Shown here: one piece after another, positions 1 through 7,900 of the stretch
Layout of the letters: every line of letters starts with the position of its first letter
Position numbering within the stretch: the first letter of the stretch is position 1
From: Nocardiopsis kunsanensis DSM 44524
GTDB taxonomy: Bacteria; Actinomycetota; Actinomycetes; Streptosporangiales; Streptosporangiaceae
Assembly (NCBI RefSeq): GCF_000340965.1
Contig: NZ_ANAY01000037.1
Coordinates: 1-59,548, forward strand
Direction of reading: 5' to 3'
Length of the DNA: 59,548 nucleotides
Made by a program: the position numbers and the translations under genes
The notes under the pieces: model-generated
What the model was told of the DNA's origin: nothing
Database searches by the model: none
Seen by the model: only the letters and a program-made list of their open reading frames with translations

Positions 1-305
1 GCATATCCCCACCCTGTGCGGCGTGCGCGGCGTAGGCCCTGTTCGAGGGTGGGTGCCTGCTTCGCGAGCAGGGCCGCGGTCTCGCGCACGTAGCGCCAGG
101 CGGTCGTGGTGCCCACCTCGAAACCGGCTGCGACCTGGGTGAACGTCTCACCTTTGTGGAGGTGGACCAGTACGAGCAGGGCCTGTTGTGCGGGGGCCAA
201 GCGGCGCCATCGGGAGCCGGTGTTCTTGCGGTGGGCACGGATGGTGCGGGCGGCCAGGTTCAGGGTCCAGCGTGACAGGGGCAGCGCGGCACGGTAGAAC
301 AGCAT
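1..305 (-). CDS. IS5-type transposase, N-terminal part (runs off left edge)
   Basis: The minus strand from an ATG at 305 encodes a protein beginning MLFYRAALPLSRWTLN and continuing without a stop to the window edge, about 101 residues. It matches from memory the N-terminus of the DDE 'transposase family protein' group common in Streptomyces and Nocardiopsis: a basic region with a GSRWRRL motif, then a helix-turn-helix segment (FTQVAAGFEVGTTTAWRYV). The helix-turn-helix would bind the element's ends; the DDE catalytic part would lie outside the window. Gene completeness cannot be judged. The element's right end should lie in roughly 306-400, but I could not identify its terminal inverted repeat. 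It borders a patch of unusually low GC, which fits an accessory region. Confidence 0.75.
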   Translation of the reverse strand, partial: MLFYRAALPLSRWTLNLAARTIRAHRKNTGSRWRRLAPAQQALLVLVHLHKGETFTQVAAGFEVGTTTAWRYVRETAALLAKQAPTLEQGLRRARRTGWGY

Positions 306-438
306 ATGGAGCCTCTGGTGTGTCAGGTTTTCTTGGTCGTTAACCCGTCTACCAGGGGCTTCTTGCTGTCATGGGAGGTTTCGCCAGACCGGTACGCGGC
401 TGTGACCTGCACACTCAGGATGAAAAAGGCTCAGTGAG

Positions 439-579
439 TTGTGGGAGGAGGAAGATTTTCTGGAAGAGGCTGAAAAAGAGGTGAAGTCAATTTCCATTGA
501 CCCTCTTCTCTTTGTTCGTAATCTGCTTCTCGACATAAACAACCGATTCAGGGGTATGCGTGACAAGTGCGAACCGTAG
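439..579 (+). CDS. Small ORF, possibly a truncated gene remnant
   Basis: A 46-codon reading frame from a TTG at 439 to TAG at 577-579 has coding-like composition: acidic first half (LWEEEDFLEEAEKEVK), then a hydrophobic/amphipathic half ending NNRFRGMRDKCEP. It overlaps the start of the next gene by 20 bases, an arrangement typical of translational coupling. No ATG or GTG start lies upstream in frame; a TGA lies just before it at about 421. It may be a short real protein or the 3' end of a gene cut by insertion of the adjacent IS. No family recognised. Confidence 0.3.
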   Translation: MWEEEDFLEEAEKEVKSISIDPLLFVRNLLLDINNRFRGMRDKCEP

Positions 580-1186
580 TTTGCTGCGTCCAGCGTGGCA
601 GAGGTGGCCTTTGCAAGGAATTTTGTTTCTCGGCGCCATTGCAGGATGGATGGCCTCACTCTATGCACTCGATGAAAGCAATGATTTTGCGCTTCTTATG
701 GAAGCGGTGCCAGACAAGGCAGGGTATCGATTTGCCGTTGTGTCTATTTTTATTTCTTGGTCTATCTTTGCGATTTGGGTTGTTGGGAAAATCCAAGATC
801 CGAAAAGAAAGTATCTTCCTCACTCTGGATTCATGGTTCCTGCTGCGATAGAGCTCATTAATAATTACGAAGATTACCGCCGTGATGTCATATTGGCGCG
901 CTACGACAAGGCAGGGGAGCTAGGATTCCTAGGGGGGTGGGGGGCTAAGAAGTTTGAGGTTTCTCGCTTCTCCGTATTAAGCGTAAGGAAGCATGCAGAA
1001 AAAGATATCAAGGAAATTGAACGGCTAGAGTCCGTGAGGGGTGGAGATAAGCTGAGGGTGATCTACTACTCAATTGAAGGGAGGGTTGATAGGGTGGAGT
1101 TGCTGGCGCGTAAGGTAGACCGTTTCTTGCGTTCAAAAGGAGTCGACCCTGAGGAGGTGGCTCCGAGTCGCCCACTCCCCGACTGA
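560..1186 (+). CDS. Hypothetical membrane protein, low-GC
   Basis: 208 residues from a GTG at 560, preceded by an AGGGG ribosome-binding sequence. Two hydrophobic segments (about residues 18-36 and 58-76) predict a membrane hairpin. They are followed by a charged cytoplasmic-type tail rich in K, R and E, with probable helical or coiled-coil character (KHAEKDIKEIERLESV). I do not recognise the family. Base composition is clearly poorer in GC than the rest of the window, with AT-ending codons such as ATT, AAT and TTT. That suggests recent transfer, as does its position beside a transposase. Its start lies inside the preceding small ORF. Confidence 0.6.
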   Translation: MTSANRSLLRPAWQRWPLQGILFLGAIAGWMASLYALDESNDFALLMEAVPDKAGYRFAVVSIFISWSIFAIWVVGKIQDPKRKYLPHSGFMVPAAIELINNYEDYRRDVILARYDKAGELGFLGGWGAKKFEVSRFSVLSVRKHAEKDIKEIERLESVRGGDKLRVIYYSIEGRVDRVELLARKVDRFLRSKGVDPEEVAPSRPLPD

Positions 1187-1557
1187 GGGACGGTTCCGGA
1201 ATCTGGGTCTCGGCCGGGTTGGCTGTGTCCAGGGCTGCTTGGCCCCAACCGAGGTGCAGGACGCTCTTCTCCTGTCTCAGGGGTGAGTCATGAACTCACC
1301 GGCTCGTGGTGCTCTCGGTTTCTAGAAAAGAGCAAAGCTCGTCAGGGTGAGCAGGAGCTCGCGTCGCTCCCCAGGATCCTGGGGCCGACACCGGGTGTGC
1401 TGACCGACCCGCGCCCAGGAGCTATCCGGAAAAGTCGTCCGAAGTCTCGTCGAAGCATTTCTCTGTTGCTTTGATTTCAGCGGAGTCCTGGAAAAAGCGC
1501 GGGTTCACAGAGTAGGTAGAATAATCTACGGCCCACAGGAGCTTGGAGGGAACGAAG
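1187..1557. other. Intergenic stretch
   Basis: No convincing gene in 371 bases. A perfect 7-bp inverted repeat with a 5-base loop (GGTGAGT, CATGA, ACTCACC) lies at 1282-1300 and could end transcription of the preceding gene, although no T-run follows. A GGAGGGAACGAAG ribosome-binding sequence at about 1545-1557 precedes the relic that follows. Confidence 0.4.
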
Positions 1558-1960
1558 GTGGCGCTGTTTGGAATGATCAAGATCGATGAAGAAGATATTG
1601 ACTTTCATGGCGAGAATCATACAGGTTATCAGGGGTCCGCGTTCGCCGGTTGCTCTGTACATCACGAACGCGGCCTGATCACCGTTTCCTATTTTCTCCT
1701 AGGGGTACTGTAGTGTGGAGTTTTCTGTCTGGTCGGAGCCCAAGAATCTGAAATGATATTACAATTCCATTTTCCATGGTATCGATGCGGGCGGAATGTA
1801 TGCCTGGGGGCGCGGGAGGGGTTGGTGTCGGAGGTGATTCTAGGAACAGCATGGGCCCCTCGAGTTCGACGAAAGCGGGATGATTATGGATTCATGTTGT
1901 CCGATGTTCTGGAGAAAGGAGTCGGGTGTTACCAGGAGGAGCAGAGGCTTGGCCTCGGTT
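1558..1960 (+). pseudogene. Frameshifted MORN-repeat (YwqK-type antitoxin-like) gene relic
   Basis: A good ribosome-binding site precedes a GTG at 1558. The first frame reads VALFGMIKIDEEDIDFHGEN..., with a YQGSAFAG motif, and stops at 1711. The next frame (from about 1715) continues the same pattern, VEFSVWSEPKNLK, then a TGA, then YYNSIFHGIDAGGMYAWG. A third frame gives REGLVSEVILGTA, and a fourth gives HGPLEFDESGMI. Stitched together these pieces follow the order expected of MORN_2/YwqK-type 'toxin-antitoxin' proteins: an acidic N-terminus, a Y-x-G-x-x-F-x-G motif, then G-x-x-x-W/F-x-x-x-G-x-L repeats. At least three frameshifts or stops mean it is not translated as one protein unless there is sequencing error. 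End position is approximate. Confidence 0.5.
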
Positions 1961-2030
1961 TTTTCCGTGGATGGAAGTGCCTATCGCAAGGAGTTCGGGC
2001 GAGCCTCGGAATTAGGCCTTCAGCGGTGGA

Positions 2031-2540
2031 GTGGCCGAAGACCGGGTCCGTTGGGATGCTCTGGATGAGCGGTTCCGCGTGCGGGGTGAGGCGTACTGGG
2101 GGTATCTGACCTCAGTTACCGGCAACGGACGCACGCGTATGCGCCAGGTCTTGGATGGTCGGGAAGAAGGGCCGGTCTGGGAGTGGTCCCCGGTCGGGAA
2201 GCTCGTGCTCCAGGGGGTCCTGCATCATCCCTACGGGCGCGTGGGCCCTTGGCATGAGTGGGACGAGACCGACCGTCTGGTGAGCGAGACGATCTATGAC
2301 GCTCTGGGGAACCGGATCATCGACCGGCGCCTGGACGAGGTGGGCAACATCGCTCATGAAGAGCGTTACGAGCCGGCGCGGTTGTGGCGTGACCCTGAGA
2401 CCGGTCAGGAACGTCCTGCTCCCTGGTTGTGGCTCTGTCCCGACCGAGGGTGCAGTAGATGCCATCGGTGTGCCTCCACCACGGTCGATGAGTGCAGGCA
2501 TTGCCATCCGCGAGTACTGGCGGTCACTGAGCGAGAATGA
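2031..2540 (+). CDS. MORN-repeat protein, YwqK-family antitoxin-like
   Basis: 169 residues from a GTG at 2031. The middle carries two or three MORN_2-like units of about 22 residues: DGREEGPVWEWSPVGKLVLQ, then GRVGPWHEWDETDRLVSE, then a degenerate third (NRIIDRRLDEVGNIAHEE). Proteins of this pattern are annotated as antitoxins or immunity proteins of the YwqK group, acting in the cytosol by binding a toxin. The C-terminal 40 residues are rich in Cys and His (CPDRGCSRCHRCASTTVDECRHCH), reminiscent of a zinc-binding cluster. That tail could also be a frameshift artefact, because family members usually end soon after the repeats. No toxin gene lies next to it. It follows a decayed relative, so it may be the second copy of a tandem pair or the 3' part of one broken gene. 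Confidence 0.5.
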   Translation: MAEDRVRWDALDERFRVRGEAYWGYLTSVTGNGRTRMRQVLDGREEGPVWEWSPVGKLVLQGVLHHPYGRVGPWHEWDETDRLVSETIYDALGNRIIDRRLDEVGNIAHEERYEPARLWRDPETGQERPAPWLWLCPDRGCSRCHRCASTTVDECRHCHPRVLAVTERE

Positions 2541-2802
2541 CGGGTGGCGAGAGCAAAGCAGAGAGTGCGTCCTTGCGTGCTGACAGGCAGGACAGCGGCT
2601 GTTGTGGATGCCGGAACCACCCGGGCTGTGAGTAGGCACGTTCTTCACCGTCACCTGACTGTCCGAAGCCGGTCATCGTCACACGGGTGACCAGTTGCCC
2701 GCTCTGGGTGGCGATCTCATACTCTTGTGGGGGCACGTGTAGTGATTGGTCGATCGTGCCGCTTCGTGCCACCCCGTCCCCGTGACCCCCTTTGGAACCC
2801 CT
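2541..2802. other. Intergenic; possible minus-strand coding relic
   Basis: No plus-strand gene. On the minus strand, about 2760 to 2524, one frame reads PQEYEIATQSGQLVTRVTMT and continues with coding-like composition, but the frame extends upstream only as antisense to the next gene and has no credible start. It may be the 3' end of a lost gene. The promoter of the secretion-like cluster should also lie here. Confidence 0.25.
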
Positions 2803-3426
2803 ATGAGTCAGCCGCCTCAGAACCCCCAGCAGAGGCAGAGTCCCGGGCAGAAGCAGAGCGCCCAGCAGAGGCAGCCGCAGCCCTCGGGCGAGCGCCACCT
2901 GGGCGTAGTGGTCACCAACCCGATCTACCGCCTGGGCGGCCAGATCGCCTCTGCCGCGATCTTCCTGGTGGGTACCTACATCGTGTTCACCGATGACGAA
3001 GCGCCGTGGTGGTCCATCTTCTTCATCATCTTTCTCTCCCTGGTGATCCTGGGCGTGATGCTCGTTTGTACTGCAGTGGAGGTCAAGCTCAAGGGCGGTG
3101 TGCTCGAGGTCAGTAACGGTCGGCGCACATTCAAGATCTCCACGCGCGCGATCGCCTACATCGGCAGCGCCGACTTCACCCGCCGCGACGTGTGGCGTCT
3201 CGGTCACAACCTGACCAACGGCAAGAAGGGCTCCGGGATCGAGATCGTCACGGGGGACCGCAAGTACATCACCGCCCGCTGTGACAGCCAGGACGAGCTC
3301 TTCCCGGCACTGGTGGAGGAGGGCATGGACCCCCGCGCTCTCCGGACGCCCTTCCCTCTGGACGCCGTCAAGTACAAGCACGCCGCCTCCGTTCAGCGTG
3401 AGCAGCGGCCCGGGAACGGGGACTGA
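2803..3426 (+). CDS. Membrane protein with PH-like tail, first gene of T7SS-like cluster
   Basis: 207 residues from the ATG at 2803 (MSQPPQNPQQRQ...). The reading frame is open further upstream, but the Q/P-rich MSQ start is the plausible N-terminus. Order: a Q-rich disordered N-terminal 40 residues, two membrane segments (about residues 50-70 and 76-98), then a cytosolic domain of about 100 residues (VEVKLKGGVLEVSNGRRTFK...) with the strand pattern of bacterial PH-like domains. It lies 5 bases before the next small gene, so the cluster is probably one operon. No homologue of EccB, EccD or EccE is evident, so this protein may be one of the few membrane parts of the system. Function inferred only from position. 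Confidence 0.6.
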   Translation: MSQPPQNPQQRQSPGQKQSAQQRQPQPSGERHLGVVVTNPIYRLGGQIASAAIFLVGTYIVFTDDEAPWWSIFFIIFLSLVILGVMLVCTAVEVKLKGGVLEVSNGRRTFKISTRAIAYIGSADFTRRDVWRLGHNLTNGKKGSGIEIVTGDRKYITARCDSQDELFPALVEEGMDPRALRTPFPLDAVKYKHAASVQREQRPGNGD

Positions 3427-3431
3427 TCGCC

Positions 3432-3758
3432 ATGCCGAAAATCTCCCTCGACGGCGAGACGCTGGTGGAGATCCGTGGCTCCCTCAGCTCCATCGAAGGC
3501 CGGTTCAGCGACAGCGCCTCCGAGCGCGCCGAGGACAACGCCGACGGGTTGGGGCCCGAGCGTCTGGTGGACAAGGCGCGCGACTACATCGAGGACAGCA
3601 CCGCCGCATACGAGCGGATGGCCAAGAACATCCGGGACATCAAGGACGCGATCGACCCCGTCCTGGAGTCCTTCGAGGAGGCCGACCTGGGGCTGGCGTC
3701 GGAACTCGTGGGTGAGGAAGGCGGCGGCCCCCCGCCCGCCGGCGGTCCCCAGCCCTAG
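3432..3758 (+). CDS. Small helical protein, probable WXG100-superfamily partner
   Basis: 108 residues, ATG at 3432, six bases after the previous stop. Predicted mostly alpha-helical and acidic: a first helix around ETLVEIRGSLSSIEGRFSDS, a short break, then a long helix YERMAKNIRDIKDAIDPVLE. It ends in a Gly/Pro-rich tail. Length and two-helix layout fit ESX/WXG100-type substrates or the related ESX-associated small proteins, but no W-x-G tripeptide is present, so family membership is inferred from shape and neighbours. It may pair with the similar protein encoded at 4533. Confidence 0.5.
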   Translation: MPKISLDGETLVEIRGSLSSIEGRFSDSASERAEDNADGLGPERLVDKARDYIEDSTAAYERMAKNIRDIKDAIDPVLESFEEADLGLASELVGEEGGGPPPAGGPQP

Positions 3759-3789
3759 CCTTCCTGCGTACGAGGAGCAGCGACACTCC

Positions 3790-4458
3790 ATGGCCTACCA
3801 GTTCGAGAGCAACGCGTCCGCCGACGCGATGATCGGCGTGGACATCCGGGTCCCCGACCAATGGATGCAGTACGACCTGAGCGACAACGGCCTGGCGGGC
3901 CTGCGGACCAAGATCATCCAGGAGGCGGGCGACACCCCCGAGGGGCGCGCCGTGATCGACGACTTCTTCGTGGACCTCGCCCGGGTCGCCCGCCAGATCA
4001 CCGAATCGGGCCTGGTGAGCGCGGCCGGCAGCATCGAGAAGTACGACGACGGCATCTTCATGGCCAACGTCTGTGTGTTCAGCTTCCTGCCGCCGCGCGG
4101 CTACGAGATGGATCCCCTGCGCATGGTCGACCACATCCATCCCGCCAACGCGGTGGAGCGGGAAGGGGCCTGGTTGGAACGCGGCCAGGTCGAGCTCTTG
4201 GACTCCGGGGCCCGCAACCCGTGCGGCCGGGCCCAAGGGGTCACCGACCACATCCTCGAGGACGGCACCGCGGTCAGGTCGGTGGTCATGCACACCGCTT
4301 TCGACATCCCCGGGATCCGCGAGAAGGCCCTGGTCACCTGCAGTAGTCCGAACGTCGCGCAACAGGACGAAGTGCTCGACCTCTTCGACGCGATCACGGG
4401 CACCGCGTGGTTCTGGAAACGCGAACCGAACCCGGCCGGTGTGAGTCCCACAGCCTGA
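3790..4458 (+). CDS. Hypothetical soluble protein of T7SS-like cluster
   Basis: 222 residues from the ATG at 3790 (MAYQFESNASADAMIG). No signal peptide or membrane segment. The pattern, an N-terminal 'VPDQWMQYDL' strand, a middle with alternating strands, and a C-terminal helix-strand ending DEVLDLFDAITGTAWFW, resembles the Mog1/PsbP-like fold of LpqN-type proteins often found near ESX loci. That is a weak, memory-based comparison. A chaperone (EspG-like) role for the small substrates is the main alternative. It lies between the two small helical proteins and 31 bases after the first. Confidence 0.45.
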   Translation: MAYQFESNASADAMIGVDIRVPDQWMQYDLSDNGLAGLRTKIIQEAGDTPEGRAVIDDFFVDLARVARQITESGLVSAAGSIEKYDDGIFMANVCVFSFLPPRGYEMDPLRMVDHIHPANAVEREGAWLERGQVELLDSGARNPCGRAQGVTDHILEDGTAVRSVVMHTAFDIPGIREKALVTCSSPNVAQQDEVLDLFDAITGTAWFWKREPNPAGVSPTA

Positions 4459-4532
4459 GCCCTGATCACACACGTTCCCAGGCCCCGAAACACGTACCGA
4501 ACACCCCCGGTAATAGACGAGGAGAGCAACCC

Positions 4533-4826
4533 ATGCCCAAGTACGAGGTCAACACCGACCGCACCGAGGAGACCTCCAGCTCCCTGGCCACCGACTTCGC
4601 CGAGTTCCAGGAGCGGATGACCGACATCAAGGGCAAGGTCGAGGGCCTCATCGCCGACGGCTACAGCACCCCGGCGGCAGAGGATAAGTTCCGTCCGTTC
4701 TTCGAGGACTTCGCCCAGGGTTTCGAGCAGGTCAACGAAGGCCTCGAGGGCATCAGCAAGTACGTCCAGCAGGTCGGTGAGACCTTCAGCTCCACCGACG
4801 AGGAGCTCGGCTCCGGCCTGAGGTGA
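4533..4826 (+). CDS. WXG100-like protein lacking the WXG motif
   Basis: 97 residues, ATG at 4533 after a strong GAGGAGAG site. Length and predicted helix-turn-helix hairpin match ESAT-6/WXG100 secretion substrates. At the turn, where W-x-G is expected, the sequence is LIADGYSTPAAE (about residues 44-55), so Trp is absent and only the Gly region is kept. No exact YxxxD/E export signal is visible; the second helix has SKYVQQVGET. It directly precedes the ATPase gene by 112 bases, which supports a role as its substrate. Identification rests on size, fold pattern and context. Confidence 0.6.
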   Translation: MPKYEVNTDRTEETSSSLATDFAEFQERMTDIKGKVEGLIADGYSTPAAEDKFRPFFEDFAQGFEQVNEGLEGISKYVQQVGETFSSTDEELGSGLR

Positions 4827-4938
4827 CTCGTGCGGGACCGTCCCCGCCCCCAGGTCCCGTGCCGGCCCCGGCACGGGACCTTTCCACTGCCCCAGTGCTC
4901 AGGAGATCCCTCCCCGGCACAGACGGAAGAACCCGACC

Positions 4939-7900
4939 GTGCGCTTACTCTTCACCATCTCACCGGCCGCGGCCCCCGGCCGGGAACTCCCCGTGGACCC
5001 CAAGGCCGTGCCACGGCTCGAAGTGATCGTGGACACCGACCCGGGCTCGACCGTCCGACAACTCAGCCATGTGCTCGACCCTCTGGTCCGGCTCGTCCCC
5101 CGGTCGCCGGGCGAAGAGGTCCCGTTGTACGCGGGGGAGAACCGGATCGACCCGCAGACCCCGGTCGCCGATGCCGGCCTGGTGGACGGAGCTGTCGTCG
5201 GGGTGGGCGGTCCCGTCAGTGAGAGCTCGGACCCGCCGGGAGTCGTGGAGATCCGTGTGGTCTCGGGTGACCGTGCCGGTGTCGTGCTGCGTCTCGACCC
5301 GGGTGACTACGTGCTCGGTGACGCCGAGGAGGCCGTTCTCCGCCTGGACACCGAGGGGGCCTGGACCGCGATCCGGGTCACCCCGCGCGGTTCCGTGCTG
5401 ACCATGGACGAGGGCGGGCAGCAGCAGGTCACGCTGGAGGGCGAGCCGTTCATCCCGGGATCCGAATGGCCCACGGGACAGCAGCTCGACGTCGGTGACA
5501 CCATCCTGGAGGCTTGGCCGTACGCGCGCCCGGACGCCCCGCTGGTCAGTTCCGAGGACGGCACGGGTCTGGACTACAACCGTCCGCCGCGCCTGCATCC
5601 GGCACCGAACAAGACCAAGTTCAAACTTCCGGCGCCCCCCGAGGAGCCCGACAAGCCGCTCGCCCAGATGGCCGTCATGATCCTCATGCCGCTCATGCTG
5701 GCGGTCGGTGGCGCACTGGTCATGGGGCGCCCGCACTACCTCCTCATCGGCCTGCTCTCCCCGGTCTCGGTGTTGTTCATGCAGCTTCTGCAGCGGCGCA
5801 CGTCCCGTGCCCGTTACGAGAAGCAGCTGGCCGAGTTCGAGAGCAAGACCGAACGCATCAAGAAGGATGCCTCCGATGCCCTCCTGACCGAACAGCGCAA
5901 GCTCCGGGACAACTGTCCCGACCCAGCGTCGGTCCTGCTCATGGCCACAGGACCGCGCTCGCGCCTGTGGGAGCGCAGGCCCACCGACGGTGACTTCACC
6001 ACCCTGCGCGTCGGCACGGGAACGGTCCCCTCCCAAGTGGTGCTCACCGACCCCACGAAGGAGGAGCACCGCAAGGACGTGACCTGGGATCTCTACGACG
6101 TGCCTGCCACGCTCTCGGTCCGAGAGCACGGGGTGGTCGGTGTGGCGGGCCTGGGAGAACGCGCCGAGGCCCTCGAACGGTGGCTGGTCGCGCAGTTGGC
6201 GGCCTTGCACAGCCCGGCCGAACTCGAACTGTGCCTGCTCTCGTTGCGCAACGACCACGAGCGATGGGACTGGACGCGCTATCTGCCGCACATGCGCGGG
6301 GGCGGCACGTCCCTCAACCGCATCGGGATCGACTCCCAGACCTGTGCCCGGCGCATCTCCGAGCTCCTCAGCCTCATGGAGGCCCGCCAGGGCGCTCCCC
6401 GCGGCGCGACCGACGGCATGACCCAGGTCGTCGTGGTCCTGGACGGTGCACGGCGGCTGCGTTCCCTCCCGGGTGTGGTCCAACTCCTGCGGGAGGGCCC
6501 CGCCGTCGGGATCAACGTCCTCTGCCTGGACAACGACGAACGCCTCCTCCCCGAGGAGTGCAAGGCCGTCATCAGCTTCACCGAGTACGAGATACGCCTG
6601 CGCCGTACCGAGTTCGACAACGTCGAGGACATCCGCCCCGACCTGCCGTCCCGCGAATGGGCGGCGCGTCTCGGGCGCGCGATGGGGCCGCTGCGCGACA
6701 TCAGCGTCGCCGAGGACGGGGCCTCCCTCCCGCGCTCCTCGCGGTTGCTCGACGTGATCGGGCTGGAACCACCGACGGGCGAGGCCATCGAGGCGCACTG
6801 GACCAGCAACGGCCGCAGCACCATCGCGACCCTCGGTGCGGGGCTCGACGGACCCTTCTCCGTGGACATCCGCCGCGACGGTCCCCACGCCCTGATCGCG
6901 GGGACCACGGGTTCGGGGAAGTCCGAGCTCTTGCAGACCCTCGTGGCATCGCTGGCGACCGTCAACAGGCCCGAGTCGATGTCGTTCGTACTGGTCGACT
7001 ACAAGGGCGGGAGCGCGTTCAAGGACTGTGTCGACCTCCCGCACACCGTCGGCATGGTCACCGACCTCGACACCCACCTGGTGAGCCGCGCCCTGGTCTC
7101 CCTCGGCGCGGAGCTGCACCGGCGGGAGCACATCCTCGCCGACGCCGGCGCCAAGGACATCGAGGACTACGTCGACCTGCTCGACCGGGATCCCTCCCTG
7201 CCGCAGATGCCGCGCCTGATGCTGGTGATCGACGAGTTCGCGTCCCTGGCACGGGAGCTGCCCGACTTCGTCAAGGGTCTGGTCAACATCGCCCAGCGCG
7301 GACGTTCCCTCGGCATCCACCTCGTGCTGGCGACCCAGCGCCCGGGCGGTGTGATCACCAACGACATCCGCGCCAACACGAACCTGCGTATCGCCCTGCG
7401 CATGACGGACGTCGGTGAGAGCCGTGACGTCATCGACGCCGTGGACTCCGCACACATCGGGATCGACACACCGGGCCGTGCCTATGCCAGGCTCGGGCAC
7501 GCGTCCCTCCTGCCTTTCCAGACGGGCCGTGTGGGCGGTCGGCGTGTGGTGGTCTCCGCAGAGGCCGAGGCCCCCGAAGTGGTTCCTCTGCGGTGGGACG
7601 ACCTCGCGGTCCTGCCGCCCGCTTTTTCCCGGGAGGAGAAGAACGGTCAGGGGGACGTCGAGGTCACCGACCTCACGGCACTGGTCAAGGCGGTCGGGGA
7701 GGCGGCCGAGGGGGCCGGCGTCCAGCGCCAGCCCAGCCCCTGGCTCCCGGCCCTGCCGGAACGGCTCACTCTGACGGCCCTGGCGCGTCGTGCCGGCGCG
7801 CAGGCCGCCGAGGAAGGCCGAATCCAGCCCGTCCCTGTCGGGCTCATGGACCTGCCCGCCCACCAGCGCCAGGATCCCTTCACGGTCGATCTGAGGACCC

